Assembly (NCBI GenBank): GCA_024803745.1
Contig: JANJXV010000039.1
Coordinates: 10,087,001 to 10,151,000, forward strand
Direction: 5' to 3'
DNA length: 64,000 nt
DNA from: Megascapheus bottae
Taxonomy: Eukaryota; Chordata; Mammalia; Rodentia; Geomyidae
Part shown: positions 1-11,344 of the stretch, piece after piece
Layout of the letters: each line of letters begins with the position of its first letter
Numbering within the stretch: position 1 is the first letter of the stretch
Position numbers and translations under genes: made by a program
Notes under the pieces: model-generated
Told to the model about the DNA's origin: nothing
Seen by the model: only the letters and a program-made list of their open reading frames with translations
The model's database searches: none

Positions 1-785
1 CCCATGATCTGCTTCCACACAAAGTGATGCTTTAGCTTAATTCCTTCCTGCCTGTAGGGCGTGAGGCTTGGCGGGAGCCTTCGTCAAAACTTCCGAGGGC
101 TCTGTCAGTTTGAAAAGAACATGACCTTTAAATTGTATCAGTATGTTTGCTGGTGCATAGACGTGGGAAAGGTTTGGCCTGATGGAAAACCACTCAGAGA
201 CCCGAGGAGTGATTTCCAGGCAGCCAGAGCAGCCCAATCATTTGTTTATTCATAATCTGCTAAGTGGAGTGAGAATGAGGACTGTTCCCCACACTGACCT
301 GCTGGGTGAGAGGGGCTGAGGGGTCAGATTTGGGGCTACTTTGCCTCTCTCAAGGTATTTCTCTCCCCTTGTTTTTGAGCTCCAGGTCTTGGCACATGGG
401 CTCAATAGAATGCTAGGCTTAAAGCAAGAATTCTACTTCCAATGAAGGAACAGCTCTAAAGTTGCACATCAAGCCTCCCAATAGAGTTTGCAAGGGCTGC
501 TCAAACTCAAGTGGGAAGTTGACTAGAGACCAAGGCATATATTCTGGTTTTAATCCCATTTTGTTTTGTTTGGTGCCAATACGATGGCTTGTAACAGAAG
601 GTCTGTCCCTTGGCTTTTTCACATGCCTAGATTTCGGAAATGTTCTTTTATCAGAATAAAAAGAATTCAAGAATTCTATCTGGTGTACATGCATATATGC
701 AATTAGAATCTATATGTATATTTTATAGAGACATATATACATGTGTGTGTCTATACGCATATACCTATCTATATCTATATATATG
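1..785. other. Unique noncoding sequence
   Basis: No gene or clear repeat is seen. The last ~100 bases (690-785) are TA/CA-rich with many tatat and catata steps. Short open frames on both strands show no recognisable family. Confidence 0.6.
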
Positions 786-789
786 CAAA

Positions 790-1012
790 CACTAGGGCTG
801 GAATTCAGCGCCTGGGACATTGTCCCTTAGCTTTTTTGTATTGCTCAAGGCTGGTGCTCTACCACTTGACTCACAGCTCCATCTCTGGCTTTTTGCTAGT
901 TGAGTGGAGATAAGAGTCTCATGGAATTTCTTGCCCAGGCTGGCTTTGAATCATCATCCTCACATCTCAGCCTCCTGAGTTGCTAGGATTGTACGTGTGA
1001 ACTACTAGTGTC
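790..1012 (-). mobile_element. B1-like/Geo dimeric SINE
   Basis: The minus-strand copy starts with the inverted right monomer (ctggtgctctaccacttga at about 852) and ends with the inverted 7SL-like core (cagcctcctgagttgctagg, about 969). It is nearly full length and diverged. Confidence 0.85.
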
Positions 1013-1638
1013 CACTTCATGACATCTTTTTCTTTCAGAATGGAGGAAATTGCCCATCCTTCATCTCTGCTGAGGAGGAGAGAGGGCAAAAGAGAGAGCG
1101 AGAGGGAGGAGAGGCAAAGAGGAGTGAGGCGTGTGGACAGAATGGACATGGAAGGTGTTCACGTTCTTGTCTTAGTTGGCTTTGCTTTCTGGATCACTGT
1201 GTGATCTCTAAAGATGGATAATCTCGGAGGGGAAAACAACCCAGGAGGCTTTGTCAAAAAGAACGCCTATTAAAGAACAAAATGCACGGAGGTTGCTTTA
1301 GCTAAACCTATTGTGAGGAGACGGTGTCTCTGCTCTTTTGCAGTGAGAAAGAGCAATGAACGAGTTCCTGACTCCAGGTCTCGTTTATACTCATGTGGTA
1401 AAGTATAATCATTTATCAGCTTGGGTGAAACTTCTGGGCCTGACCACAAGCAACGATGCTGTGAGGTATTGACCGAGTCTGGTTCCTAATGCAAAATGTA
1501 AAATGAGGGTTGAAACATACTTGATGGAATTAAAACCTTAGTATTGGCTTTTGGCTCCTGGCTCTTGCAGCTTCTATAATAAATGCAGAGCATCTGAGAA
1601 ACCAAAGCAAATAGCCAGGCATTTCTGCAAGATGGAGA

Positions 1639-1639
<1 letters not shown>
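1013..1639. other. Unique sequence with a short purine tract
   Basis: A GA-rich stretch lies at about 1068-1125. From 1200 to 1480 the sequence is complex and AT-balanced (tatcagcttgggtgaaac and similar) and could be a conserved noncoding block. No coding signal. Confidence 0.4.

Positions 1640-1672
<33 letters not shown>
1640..1672. repeat. (TG)n microsatellite
   Basis: An almost pure TG dinucleotide run of about 32 bases. Confidence 0.97.
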
Positions 1673-1673
<1 letters not shown>

Positions 1674-1947
1674 ATCCACGCTCACCAAAAGGCACTAAAA
1701 GATTTGAAAGTTGATTTCTTTTGCTCCTGCAAGGCTTTTTCATCTCCAACTTGGACCTACACCGTTTTGTTTATTTTAACAAGAATGCTTTCATTTTAGT
1801 TTTTACTATGTGTAGATGAAGACAAAGTGACATGTTAGATAAATGATATAATCCTGATTATCACATTAAACTGTACACAGGGAACCTTAAAAGAGAAAGG
1901 GTCATACAAACCCAAACCAAACATTATAGCACCAGCTATAACGAGCC

Positions 1948-2176
1948 TGTGACTCACGCCAGTCAGCCTAGCTACTCAGGGGGCTGAAATCTGAGTACTG
2001 AGGTTCAAAACCAACTCTAGTCAGGAAAATTCTTGTGACCCATCTCTAGTGAACCACCAAAAATCTGGAAGTGAAGCTGTGGCTCAAGTAAGTGGTGAGA
2101 GCATCAGTCTTGAACAAAAGAGCTAAAGGATAGCACTCAGGCCCTGAGTTCAAGTCTCATTATTGGCACACGCATA
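1948..2176 (+). mobile_element. B1-like/Geo dimeric SINE
   Basis: Plus-strand diverged copy. The 7SL-like core cctagctactcagg is near 1967, the right monomer tgtggctcaagt near 2080, and the B-box-like ctgagttcaagtc near 2143. Confidence 0.85.
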
Positions 2177-2177
2177 C

Positions 2178-2940
2178 AAATTGAACTGATCTGTATTTGG
2201 TCACGTGACATTGTTTATATGCATGGTCAATCCCTGGGCCTTCTGCCTGGTGAAACACTGACAGTTATGTGATCCAGAGTCCTGGGAGCTGTCAAGGCAT
2301 TGTATTCAACTCCTACTCAAGTGGGACCTAAATCTGATTTCTTCTGATCCTGTCTTACATCCAAGAAGTTTAATAAATTCATCAATATGCCAGCAGCCAT
2401 GACCGGTGGAGGGTTTTCATTCCATTTCTTGTAAGGTCAGAGAGCATTGTTATTTAGATAACCAAAAAAAGGTAGCATGTTAAGTTTGGAAACCAAACTA
2501 GGTCCGAAGTCTACGTTTAGGTTCTGGATGTATTCCTTCATTGAGGCATCTGAAAAAAAAAAGAAAGAAAAGCTACAGTAGCATATTCTTAGAGTGGCTC
2601 TCACCCTGTAGTATTTCTTTCTCTCTTCTGTCTGGTGTGGAGTCAGTAAGCTTCAGTCACGATGACTCCTGGGCCCTGTAAAGGCAAGAGGATAAATGAG
2701 AGCAAAGAGGTTAGAGGATGCTGAGAACTTACACCCAGCCCAAGCCTATCCATCAGCCACTGGCAAACCCCAAGGGAAATCCATTGTGTGCCTGCCGGTC
2801 ACTTCCGTCCTAAGGGCCATGCTAGGAATCGGGTGATTTATCCTTATGGCACCCACACATCCTGGATCTTCTATGCTACAACTCCTGTTCCCTTATGCCT
2901 TCCATATAAGGGGTCCTGGGACTAGGCTGGCAGCACTTAC

Positions 2941-2942
<2 letters not shown>
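2178..2942. other. Unique noncoding sequence
   Basis: No gene, RNA or clear repeat is visible. A short A-rich stretch lies near 2550-2570. Confidence 0.5.

Positions 2943-2994
<52 letters not shown>
2943..2994. repeat. (GT)n microsatellite
   Basis: A pure GT run of about 50 bases, immediately followed by a minus-strand SINE. On the SINE strand it is a CA tail. Confidence 0.97.
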
Positions 2995-2995
<1 letters not shown>

Positions 2996-3168
2996 TGGGA
3001 CTTGAACTCAAGACCTCGGTGCTGTCCCTTAGCTTTTTTTTTTTTCACTCTACCACTTGAGCCACATCTCCGCTTCTGGCTTCTGAGGTTGGCTTCAAAC
3101 TGTGATCCTCCTATTTTAGCCTCCTGAGAAGCTCAGTTGACAGGCATGAGCTACCAGCACCTGCTTAC
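2995..3168 (-). mobile_element. B1-like/Geo SINE, shortened
   Basis: The inverted right monomer (gggacttgaactc, ctaccacttgagccac) and inverted B1-like core (agcctcctgagaagctc) are present. The middle is shortened. The adjacent GT run is its tail. Confidence 0.85.
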
Positions 3169-3539
3169 ATTTACTCACTGGCATCAGTAGTATTTGCTTG
3201 ACTGCAAATTTCCATCTATTCCAGGCTGGCAAACTCTTAACTCTCCAGGATGGCATCTTTCCACTCTAGCCATCTCTACCTAGAGAGAAGTTTCAAGAGC
3301 CACTCATTGCCCAGAAGCCTCTTGGGCCTTCAGCTTTGCAAAAATCGTTTCCCCAGTTCCTCTACTGAGAAGACATCAGGATTCAGAAAGTAACCTCACA
3401 CCGTTTCCCCAAAGGGTTAAGGCTGGTATAATTTCCATGCTTGATGCCACTGTGGTGTTTAACCAGTGACTATTATCCTGCAAACTTTTACCAAGGCCTT
3501 AGACCTGGAGAGGTGAAGAAAATCTGAGATTCTCTATTC

Positions 3540-3975
3540 AATGCATTTTTGAGTTGAGCTAGATTCAGCTTTCACCAAATGCTAATGTTGATATTGTTTA
3601 CGTCTGGGTGTATTGTTTTTCACTTTTAAAATTACAGCTTTAGTGCATTAAGCTAATTTCATAATACTGTATTAACTTAATATTCCATAAATCACACATG
3701 TCAGATTGCATTGTTACCGACGCACAAAACCCAAATTTACTACTCCAGCGTTCCCCAGCGCATGCATTTACAATTGGCTCCAGTGAGCCCTGGGCCAACT
3801 TTGAGGATTAAGGAACAGCACAGCGCAGGAACTGGGAACCCACTGATCATGTTGAGACTGCTTGCAGCACAATTGTTCTCTATACAAATGGAAACAATAC
3901 ATTTCTAGCCATTTTCAGAGTTGTAATTACTAGCAAAAAAAATCGTAATACTGTGAACATATTTAAAACACCTGC
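3540..3975. other. Candidate conserved noncoding (enhancer-like) block
   Basis: A repeat-free, AT-rich, high-complexity block with tgcattaagctaatttcat, ttgttaccgacgcac and ttgtaattactagc. These are homeodomain/SOX-like cores. It lacks simple repeats and reading-frame signal. Conservation is inferred from sequence texture only. Confidence 0.4.
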
Positions 3976-4082
3976 ACTTTGGGTCCAATTCATTTTTTCT
4001 TTTAAAAAAGCTGCTTACATTTGAATAATTGTAAGGTAAGAATTTTTTTTTTTAAAGCAGGGATTGGAGGTAAGTTTAGTGT

Positions 4083-4196
4083 CAGTACTGGGGCTTGAAC
4101 TCAGAGCCCTAGGTGCTGTCCCTTAGCTTTTTCACTCCAAGTTGACTCCATGAGCCTCCTAAGAAGCTAGGATTCCAGGCCTGAATCACCAGCTAT
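4083..4196 (-). mobile_element. B1-like/Geo SINE with internal deletion
   Basis: Begins with cagtactggggcttgaact and jumps to gagcctcctaagaagctagg after only ~60 bases. The centre of the dimer has been lost. Confidence 0.8.
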
Positions 4197-4253
4197 TGAC
4201 TGAATTAAATTATGCTTTGATTTGGAAGGAAGAGGCAAAAAAATTGTCAGAAT

Positions 4254-4430
4254 TGGGCTGGGAGCATGGCCTAGTGATAGAGTGCTTGCCCAGTATGTAT
4301 GAAGTCCTGGATTTGATTCCTTGGTACAAAGAAAAAGCTGGAAGTGGTGCTGTGGCTCAAGTGGTAGAGGGTTAGCCTCGAGAAAGCTCAAGGACAGGGT
4401 CCAGGTCCTGAGCTCAAGCCTGGCAAACAA
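4254..4430 (+). mobile_element. IDL-Geo dimeric SINE
   Basis: The ID-like left monomer (gcatggcctagtgatagagt, gatttgattccttggtac) is joined to the right monomer (gtgctgtggctcaagtggta). It is an older copy with several substitutions. Confidence 0.88.
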
Positions 4431-4439
4431 AGAGTTAAA

Positions 4440-4695
4440 AGTAACAAAGCCTCAACCCTCTCCTGTCTGCCTCTTTCTCTTTCCCAGTCTGTCTCTGTCT
4501 CTCCCTCTGTCTTTCTGTCTCTGTTGCTGTCATTCTGTCTCTTATTTACTCTCTCCAACTATCCTTTCTCTGTCTTTCCGTTCCCCTTTCTCCTTCTGTA
4601 TCTCTGTCTCTGTTTCCCTCTGTCCTTGTCTCTCTTCCTCCCTCTGTCTCTCTGTGTCCCTCTGTCTCTGTTTCTGTCCCTCTCTGTCTGTCTTC
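4440..4695. repeat. Degenerate (CTCT/CTGT) pyrimidine tract
   Basis: About 250 bases of imperfect tctctgtctc units directly after the SINE tail. Frames through it give only Leu/Ser/Cys low-complexity peptides. Confidence 0.9.
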
Positions 4696-4805
4696 ACCTT
4701 GGCAAAAAGGGCTTTAACTTCAGCTGGGTAGAATCCCCAAGTCCCTGGCTCTTTTCCCACACCATTTTATCCTTAAGCCTGGCTTGCTTTTCCCAGGGTT
4801 CCACA

Positions 4806-4916
4806 GTGGTGGTGGCAATGGGGGTGCCAGAGTGAACACAGTGGTGGTGGGTGGTGGCGGGGATGGGACAGTGATGGGGTGGTGGGTGGTGGCGATGGTG
4901 ATGGTGCTGTGGTATT
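4806..4916. repeat. Degenerate (GGT)n / (GAT)n repeat
   Basis: gtggtggtggcaatggg, gtggtgggtggtggcg and gatggtgatggtg form an imperfect trinucleotide tract of about 110 bases. It is G-rich on the plus strand. Confidence 0.9.
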
Positions 4917-5215
4917 GTTAGGGGATACTGGTTGGGAAGCCTCTGTCGGTTTTAAGTACACACTGTCAAGTCCATTGTAAATCAAAGGTCTGGTAAGTGA
5001 AGATGCCAGAAATGTTTGATCTCCTTCCAAGCCTTGAAACAACTTGCTTATTTTATTTTATTCTATTTTTTTTTCCTTCTGCAGTTTGGCTCCTCTGTAA
5101 AATAAAACATTGAGAGATGAATGTTCTGACAGGTCATTGTGTGTCAAACTGTCACTCTTTAATGGTTACATATTTCAGCTGTGTGGAGGAGGTGCTGGTT
5201 GGGGAGGTCTGGGAG

Positions 5216-5270
5216 GAGGGAGGGAGAGAGAGAGAGGGAGGGAGAGAGAGAGAGAGAGAGAGAGAGTAGG
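5216..5270. repeat. (GA)n tract
   Basis: gggagggagagagagagagg passes into a purer GA run. Confidence 0.95.
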
Positions 5271-5339
5271 AAAAGAGACAAAGAATAACAAGATTTCTGT
5301 TTTCTCCTTGTGGCCGATCTTCATTTAAACCAAACACTT

Positions 5340-5960
5340 GTCATGTTCAGGGGAAGTTTTATAAATTTTTAATGATATTGGGTACAACTGGTGCTTTGAA
5401 ATTTGCTGTACTTTAATTTTTTCTTCGTTAGCAAGGGTTCACTAATGCATTGAATTGCTAAGAGCGTATCCTGGGGATGCCTTGATAATTGTGTTGTTAA
5501 TAATTTTGTGGCACTAGTAATGTTCTCCTGGTAATCAAGGCAGGAGATTTTTTTTTTAATATATTCAGTTATTACACTGCATCTCATACAAATCATGTCA
5601 ATTACAATTGCCAGCCTGTGACAGTTAAAATAATTGTATACGTTTTCTAGAATTTTCCATTGGCTTGGCTAATCAAGCTAAGGGAAGAAAAAAAAAAATC
5701 AACACATTATTTGCATTAATTTTGTTTCTAGTCTGTTTTCACTCCTAAATCATTCGTCCATCGACTTCAGAAGGCAGAACAGTAAGTATTTTAATAATAA
5801 ATAGACAAACACATTCACACCAACCTAATTTAAGAATACTTCCATAGGTCTTGCAAGATGTAATCATTGGGTTGGCAATGCTTTGTGTAGCTGGGTTTAT
5901 GGCTTTATCCACTAGGTGTGTATGCTGATTTCCACTCACTTGGGATTAAGGGGGTGTTTG
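5340..5960. other. Candidate conserved noncoding (enhancer-like) block
   Basis: About 600 bases of repeat-free AT-rich sequence with ttaataattttgtgg, gtcaattacaattgcc, an exact octamer in attatttgcattaat, and gattgg/ctaatc cores. No frame signal. Its texture resembles that of developmental enhancers; alignment is needed. Confidence 0.45.
5709..5716. promoter_or_regulatory. Octamer (POU-type) motif ATTTGCAT
   Basis: An exact octamer followed directly by TAAT, giving atttgcattaat. This composite is compatible with POU-homeodomain binding. Occupancy is unknown. Confidence 0.4.
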
Positions 5961-6263
5961 GGGTATCCAGACAAATCTTGTAAGAACACTCATTTCTAGC
6001 AATTTCTATTTCTGTATTCAGTCTACCAAGTTCTGTCTAGGTCAAGAGAATAGCATGATTTTTTTTTTAGAAATCCTTTTCCTTTCTGCTTTTCCTGAAA
6101 TAGCTCAATATTGTTCGGTACCAGGCAATGATCTATATAATACTTTGCACAAACTGTACCACACATTTGCAGTTTCAACTCGAGTCTTCGATTCCTATGA
6201 GCTTCTGCCTCCTGACCAGCAATGAAGTTTTCTTTATTTGGAACTAAAATAGCTAAACATTCC

Positions 6264-6316
<53 letters not shown>
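6264..6316. repeat. (AC)n microsatellite
   Basis: A pure AC run of about 52 bases. Confidence 0.97.
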
Positions 6317-6317
<1 letters not shown>

Positions 6318-6611
6318 TTAGTCTTCAATATGTGAATGTAGAAGCATGAGAACATTGCTACAAAGTCCTAATAAATTTTCCTTAAAACTGGCTTCTCTCT
6401 TTGATCTTGAATAAGATGGATCTTCGGTTAGGAAGAGGTGTTTGAAATGAGGATTCTCAGGTCCTCTAGGAGAAGGCAAAAAAAAAAAGTTAGAGTAAAG
6501 TTTTCAAGGGATCCTCACTGTTGTGCCTGGCTGACCTTTGTGGGCAGTTACCCAAAGCGCCTAATCTATTTTAGCTGGGGGTGGGTAGGAAGGGAAAGGA
6601 GTTCAAAAAGC

Positions 6612-6840
6612 AAAATAGGGACCCAGGTGCTGGTGGCTCAAGCCTGTCATCCTAGCTACTCAGGAGGCTGAGGTGTGAAGAGAGAGGTTCAAAGCCAGTT
6701 CAAGGCAGGGAAGTCTGTAAGACTCTTATCTCCAATGAGCCACCAGAAAGCTGGAAGTGGTGCTGTGGCTCTAGTGGTAGAGCATTAACCTTGAGTAATA
6801 AAGCAAAGGGACAGTGCCCAGGCCCTGAATTCAACACGCA

Positions 6841-6876
<36 letters not shown>
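6612..6876 (+). mobile_element. B1-like/Geo dimeric SINE with (CA)n tail
   Basis: Nearly complete plus copy: ggtgctggtggctcaagcct, then cttatctccaatgagccacc, then gtgctgtggctctagtggta. The tail is a CA microsatellite (6843-6876) in place of poly(A). Confidence 0.93.
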
Positions 6877-6877
<1 letters not shown>

Positions 6878-6889
6878 ATATGTGTGGGA

Positions 6890-7733
6890 TGTGTTCATTA
6901 ATGAGTCCTCAAAAGAAAGAAAAAGGAAGGGACAGCTCTTACAAAATAATAGTCATGTGATAATCTGAGAAATGATAGGTGGACCAAATTATTCAAAATA
7001 TCACTGAGTGCTTTGTCAATATTATTTAGAAAATAGAAACATAAGCTTCTCAATGCCTAAAACTCTCATTCTCCCCACATTGTCTGTGATGTCAGAATTT
7101 TGCATGCGAATCTGTGACTTTTTCCAGAGCATATACCAGAGAGATCAAAGCAACAAAATCTTCCCTGTGCGCCATCTTTAGTGTGTTTTAAATGCAATCA
7201 TATTCTCTTAAACACGGCTTGAACAAATCATCTCTCAAAGCGTAGAATTTATTTCTCAACTTTGCCTGGAGGTAAAACAGCAAAGAACAGATTTTTTTTT
7301 TAAATCCTCCCTTCTCTCTCTCTGGGCCTCCAGGTCCTGACCATACAGAATGGATGGCTTTAGAACTGTACACAGACAGGAAAATCAATGTGTCATACCA
7401 GGAGGCTTCAGGGGTTAGCATCCGATGTCCACGTCAACAAGGCTATCGGTTGTTGTTGGGCTTTTTTTTTCCTCTAATGCTCCAAAGTTATCAGTTCTCA
7501 GCGGCTTGTAACAGCCATACTGTGACTTGTGTGGCCAAACCCTTAACAAAAGAATCTTCCCCTGTCCACTATCCAATGGCACGGAATTTAATGACTGCTT
7601 AGAGAGAATTTTGCCCACAATGGCAATCTAATAACATATAGGCAGCCATCTCTCCCACACCACATTTCTGGGGGTGATGGGATTGCTGTGTTGGATAGAG
7701 TGGATTTGGGGTGTTGTATGAACTTGATTATCT
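6890..7733. other. Unique sequence, partly enhancer-like
   Basis: No coding signal. Blocks at 7020-7290 (ttttgcatgcgaatctgtga, gagatcaaagcaac) and 7500-7640 (ccaatggcacggaatttaat) are AT-rich and complex, and may be conserved noncoding elements. Confidence 0.4.
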
Positions 7734-7977
7734 TCCACCCTGTTTTTTTTTTGTTTTGTTTTTTGTTTTTTGTTTTTTTGCCAGTCCTGGGCTTGAGCTC
7801 AGGGCCTGAGCACTGTCCTTGGGTTTTCTCAAGGCTAGAGCTCTACCACTTGAACCTCAGCACCACTTCCGGCTTTTTTCTATGTATGTGGTACCAAGGA
7901 ATTGAACCCGGGTCTTCATGCATGCTAGGCAAGCACTTTAACCACTAGGACAAACTCCCGGCCCCTCCACCCTGTTT
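7734..7977 (-). mobile_element. Young IDL-Geo SINE with perfect TSD
   Basis: A complete minus-strand element lies between two exact copies of tccaccctgttt (7734-7745 and 7966-7977). Its tail is T/G-rich (inverted A-rich). The B box reads gggttcaattcc on the element strand. Confidence 0.95.
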
Positions 7978-8244
7978 ATACCAAAACTCAGCTCCAAAGT
8001 GGGATTGGGTGAGTGAATGGTGCCCTGTTAAGTCTGGATGCTTCTGGAATGTATCTTGCAGCAGAGGATGAAGAAGAGGACAGTCTAGTTTCCTTGGAGA
8101 AGGGTCAAGTGTTGGGGCTGGGGAATGGCTGAGATTATGTGTGGCATAGCTCATGTTTGACCTTGGCTTAGGAGACTTCCATTTGTCAGTCCAGTTAGAA
8201 GCCATCAGGCAAACATTATTTACATTCAGTTAAAATAACTTGTT

Positions 8245-8690
8245 TTGTGTGTGTCAGGTCTAGGGTTTGAACCCTCTGTCTCTTAGAGTTTTTTCTTTGA
8301 AATTCAAGGTTGGTATTCTACCACTTGAGTGGGTTTTTTTTTTTTTTTTTAGGGCTTGGACTCTGGGTCTGGACACTGTCCTGAGTTCCTTTTGCTAAAG
8401 GCTGGCATTCTACCATTTGAGCCATGGCACCACTTCTGGATTTTATTTTGTGATTAGAGATAAGAGTCTCCCAGACTTTCCTGCCCTGGCTGACTTTGAA
8501 CCTCTATCCTCAGATCTCAGCCTCCTGAGTAGCTAGGATGTCAGGTGTGGCTTATACTTTCTGATCTCTTTTTGTGATCCAAGTGGAGATAAGAGTCTCA
8601 TAGACTTTTCCTGCCTGACCTGGCTTTGAACTTCCATCCTCAGATCTCAGCTTCCCAAGTAGTGTGAGCAATCAGCATGTTTCAGTGATC
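8245..8690 (-). mobile_element. Nested pair of B1-like/Geo SINEs
   Basis: An outer minus-strand SINE (right monomer 8248-8335, left monomer ~8570-8680) is split by a second minus-strand SINE beginning with a T-run at ~8333 and ending ~8560 after agcctcctgagtagctagg. Confidence 0.8.
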
Positions 8691-8819
8691 TGACTTTTAG
8701 GAAAAGAATAATAGAAACCATACTTTGTGGAACTCACTGCAGTTGACATTTGTCCTGAATCACAGAGCGCCTAGCTGTCAATTAATGCTCTAAGCGTGTA
8801 AACATAGTAATACCACCTT

Positions 8820-8888
8820 CTACAAAAGAAAGGAAAGAAAGAAGGAAAGAAAAAAAGAAAGAAAGAAAAAAAAGAAAGAAAGGAGAGA
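8820..8888. repeat. (GAAA)n tract
   Basis: aaaggaaagaaagaaggaaa and further GAAA/GAAAA units, about 65 bases. Confidence 0.95.
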
Positions 8889-9900
8889 GCAGGAGAGAGC
8901 TTTGGTGAAATTTCTATAGCTGCAATCAGTATGTTATGCCTGGGTTTTCGGACATAGTCAGGGTCCCTGTGGCCCCTAGAAGCTGACCTACATTTTTTTT
9001 TTTTGTCTCACAGACTAGTTCCACTTGTGTCTGTATTGGGGTATAGAGCCACTCCAGATCCAGGATTCCCAGCAACGTATAGGTTCCTCCAACAGCCCTG
9101 TGGTTCCCCTCCCTCTCCCCCTCCCCTTCCCTCCCCTCCCTTCTCCTCTGCCATCTCCCTGGGCTGTCCTGCCCTGGGTGACACAATGCTAAAGCCACAG
9201 TTCTAGAGGCTGCAGTAAGCATTGCTCAGTTGCAGCAGGCGGATGAAAAGGCAGTGCAGATGTAATTTGTTTTCAATGGCTGTTTCAAAAGAATAATTGT
9301 GGTGACATTGGAGGATCAATATTATAGATTTTTGTTTTCAAGTACACTGTATGTGTGGTGCTAAGGGGAGGAAGGAAATACAACACTGCAGCCTGAATAC
9401 AATAAAAATGGATTGAGGTCTGCGGGTATTTGTCGTCGGCTGCTAGCCATCACGGGGTTTGGAAACATTATTGGTGGGATTACTAAGTTTGTCCTTTGGG
9501 CTGGTATTTCACAGAGAATGTGTGCATATTTCCTAGAATTTTCTTCCTTTGCCTCTTTGGGGACCTGTTTTCCTAAATCCTTATAAAGTAACTGGAGCTG
9601 AGCTTCTGTAAAGCAAAAGCCAAACTTTGCTATAAGTAACCAGTAAAGGTAGCCAGGAGGCTGCAGATGGTATGTTGTCTGCATGGGAGAAAAGATGCTG
9701 AGAAAGTAATGGGAGATGCTGGGTATTTTCGTGGGGAACCAATAGCTCTTAGACAGGATCAGGTAGGGGTTGCTTCAGCAGCTCTTTGCATTCTCCAAGC
9801 TACATCTCCATCTTAGTAGAAATAGACTTTTGTGGTCCTAGGACTGTGATTCTCAGCAACCCTTGGAATCATGTAGGCTTTGGGACAGGACACTATATGT
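8889..9900. other. Unique noncoding sequence
   Basis: A C/T-rich patch lies at 9108-9150. The minus strand is open for 107 codons at 9361-9684 but encodes no family I recognise. 9240-9350 (gcagatgtaatttgttttca, aaaagaataattgtgg) could be conserved. Confidence 0.4.
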
Positions 9901-9904
9901 ATTT

Positions 9905-10045
9905 TTAAATAAATATTTATATTCTTTACATAGTATACAAAGGAGTTGCCATTCAACAAAGCAGTTTATGAATACAGTATGTCTTGATCCATGTCATCCC
10001 TTTCATAATTCTCACTCATCCCTTCTCCCCCCCTCTCCCTCCCGT
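9905..10045 (-). mobile_element. L1 3'-end fragment (inverted)
   Basis: atattctttacatagtatac and aaaggagttgccattcaaca align by eye with other L1 3' ends in the window (21260, 28515, 33665). A C/T-rich stretch follows, as expected for an inverted polypurine 3' UTR. Confidence 0.55.
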
Positions 10046-10047
10046 CA

Positions 10048-10215
10048 CCCCCTATCCTGGGAGCTTGAACTGAAGGCCTGGGTGCTGTTTCTAAGCTTTT
10101 CTTCTCAAGGCTCCTTCTCTTCCTCTTGAGCTACAGCTCTCCTTCCGGCTCTTTTGGTGCTTAACTGGAGCTATGATGATCTTCAGATCTCAGCCTCTTG
10201 AGATGACAGGTGGGG
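10048..10215 (-). mobile_element. B1-like/Geo SINE, diverged
   Basis: gagcttgaactgaaggcctg, tcttgagctacagctc and tcagatctcagcctcttgag are present. The left monomer is truncated. Confidence 0.8.
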
Positions 10216-10689
10216 GAGACTGGACAGGACATTTCTTAACCAGGAAACTTACTTGTCTATGCACAAAGACTGCCATTTTGAAATTCCACAAACAGGAGAT
10301 GAGCTGATGGAGACCGTCTGCTCGAGCTAGGTTGGGTTTCTAGACTCTTGAATCTCAGCCTAACAACACAAAAATGCAGATCCTGGGATGAAAATTATAA
10401 AAACAAGGAATTAATAATGGCGCTGAATACATGTGATGAGACTTGAAAGAAAGCCTGGTGTTTCCCTTCCCTTCCCTTCCCTGTCTTTTGTAATTAGCCC
10501 TTGGGGGGGGGGTCGCGGGGGGAAGGAAGAGAAATCTTAGCTTAAACCATACGTTTCTAGTGTTAAATTATAAATGAAAATGATTTATTTGGGGATGACA
10601 GTATTGCCCGGTACAGAGGAAGATTTAGGAGACCACAGGCTTGGGTCCTGCATCCACTGATTCAAATATTGGTGGATGGAAAATATTTG
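10216..10689. other. Unique sequence with G-run
   Basis: Ten consecutive G at 10503-10512 are followed by tcgc and six more G. Otherwise it is AT-rich unique sequence without gene signal. Confidence 0.5.
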
Positions 10690-10903
10690 CGAAGCTGGGT
10701 ATAGTTACTGAAGCCTGCTATCCAAGCTACTCAGGAGGCAGAGTTTTGAAGGGTTGTGGTGAGAGGTCAGCCTGAGCAAAGACATTCACCCTTGTCCATC
10801 TGATGAACAGCTGGGCATGGTGGTACCTGCCTGCCACCCCAGCCAGGAGGGAAGAACAATGGCTAGGTATAGTGTCATGGCTTTGTCCTCCCCACAGACT
10901 CAG

Positions 10904-10948
<45 letters not shown>
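10690..10948 (+). mobile_element. Degenerate B1-like sequence(s) with (AC)n tail
   Basis: aagctgggtatagttactga and ccaagctactcaggaggcag are a diverged B1-like left monomer. A second B1-like start, agctgggcatggtggtacct, occurs at ~10810. The tail is an AC run at 10903-10948. Confidence 0.65.
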
Positions 10949-10950
<2 letters not shown>

Positions 10951-11158
10951 CACTATATATAGGGTCTCTTGACTCCTCCCACTTAGGATATGCTCTTGTC
11001 TGATTGGTCAAGGGCCAGGCATGTACTGTAGGGAGTCTTGTGATTGGTTCCCTGTATCTGCATGTGTCCTACTGAGTCACCTCTCCTCAGGATGGAGTCA
11101 GTCCTGGCTGCCATCTTTTAATCGACTCTAATAGGCCCAGGTAGATTCTCTCATGGCA

Positions 11159-11159
<1 letters not shown>

Positions 11160-11211
<52 letters not shown>
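11160..11211. repeat. (GT)n microsatellite
   Basis: A pure GT run of about 50 bases. Confidence 0.97.
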
Positions 11212-11344
11212 GGGAGGGTGCCTAGAATGGATCTATAGATGTGAACGACCGCTTGATTTTGTGTGGAAATCACATTGTCTTTTTCTGTTTTCTTCGAAAT
11301 TGAGGCTAAATATTCAATGGGTAGCATCCTGTGAAGTACAGTTT

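Noticed and set aside
9361..9684. 107-codon minus-strand open frame
   Set aside because: No recognisable protein family or splice signals; a chance frame is more likely.
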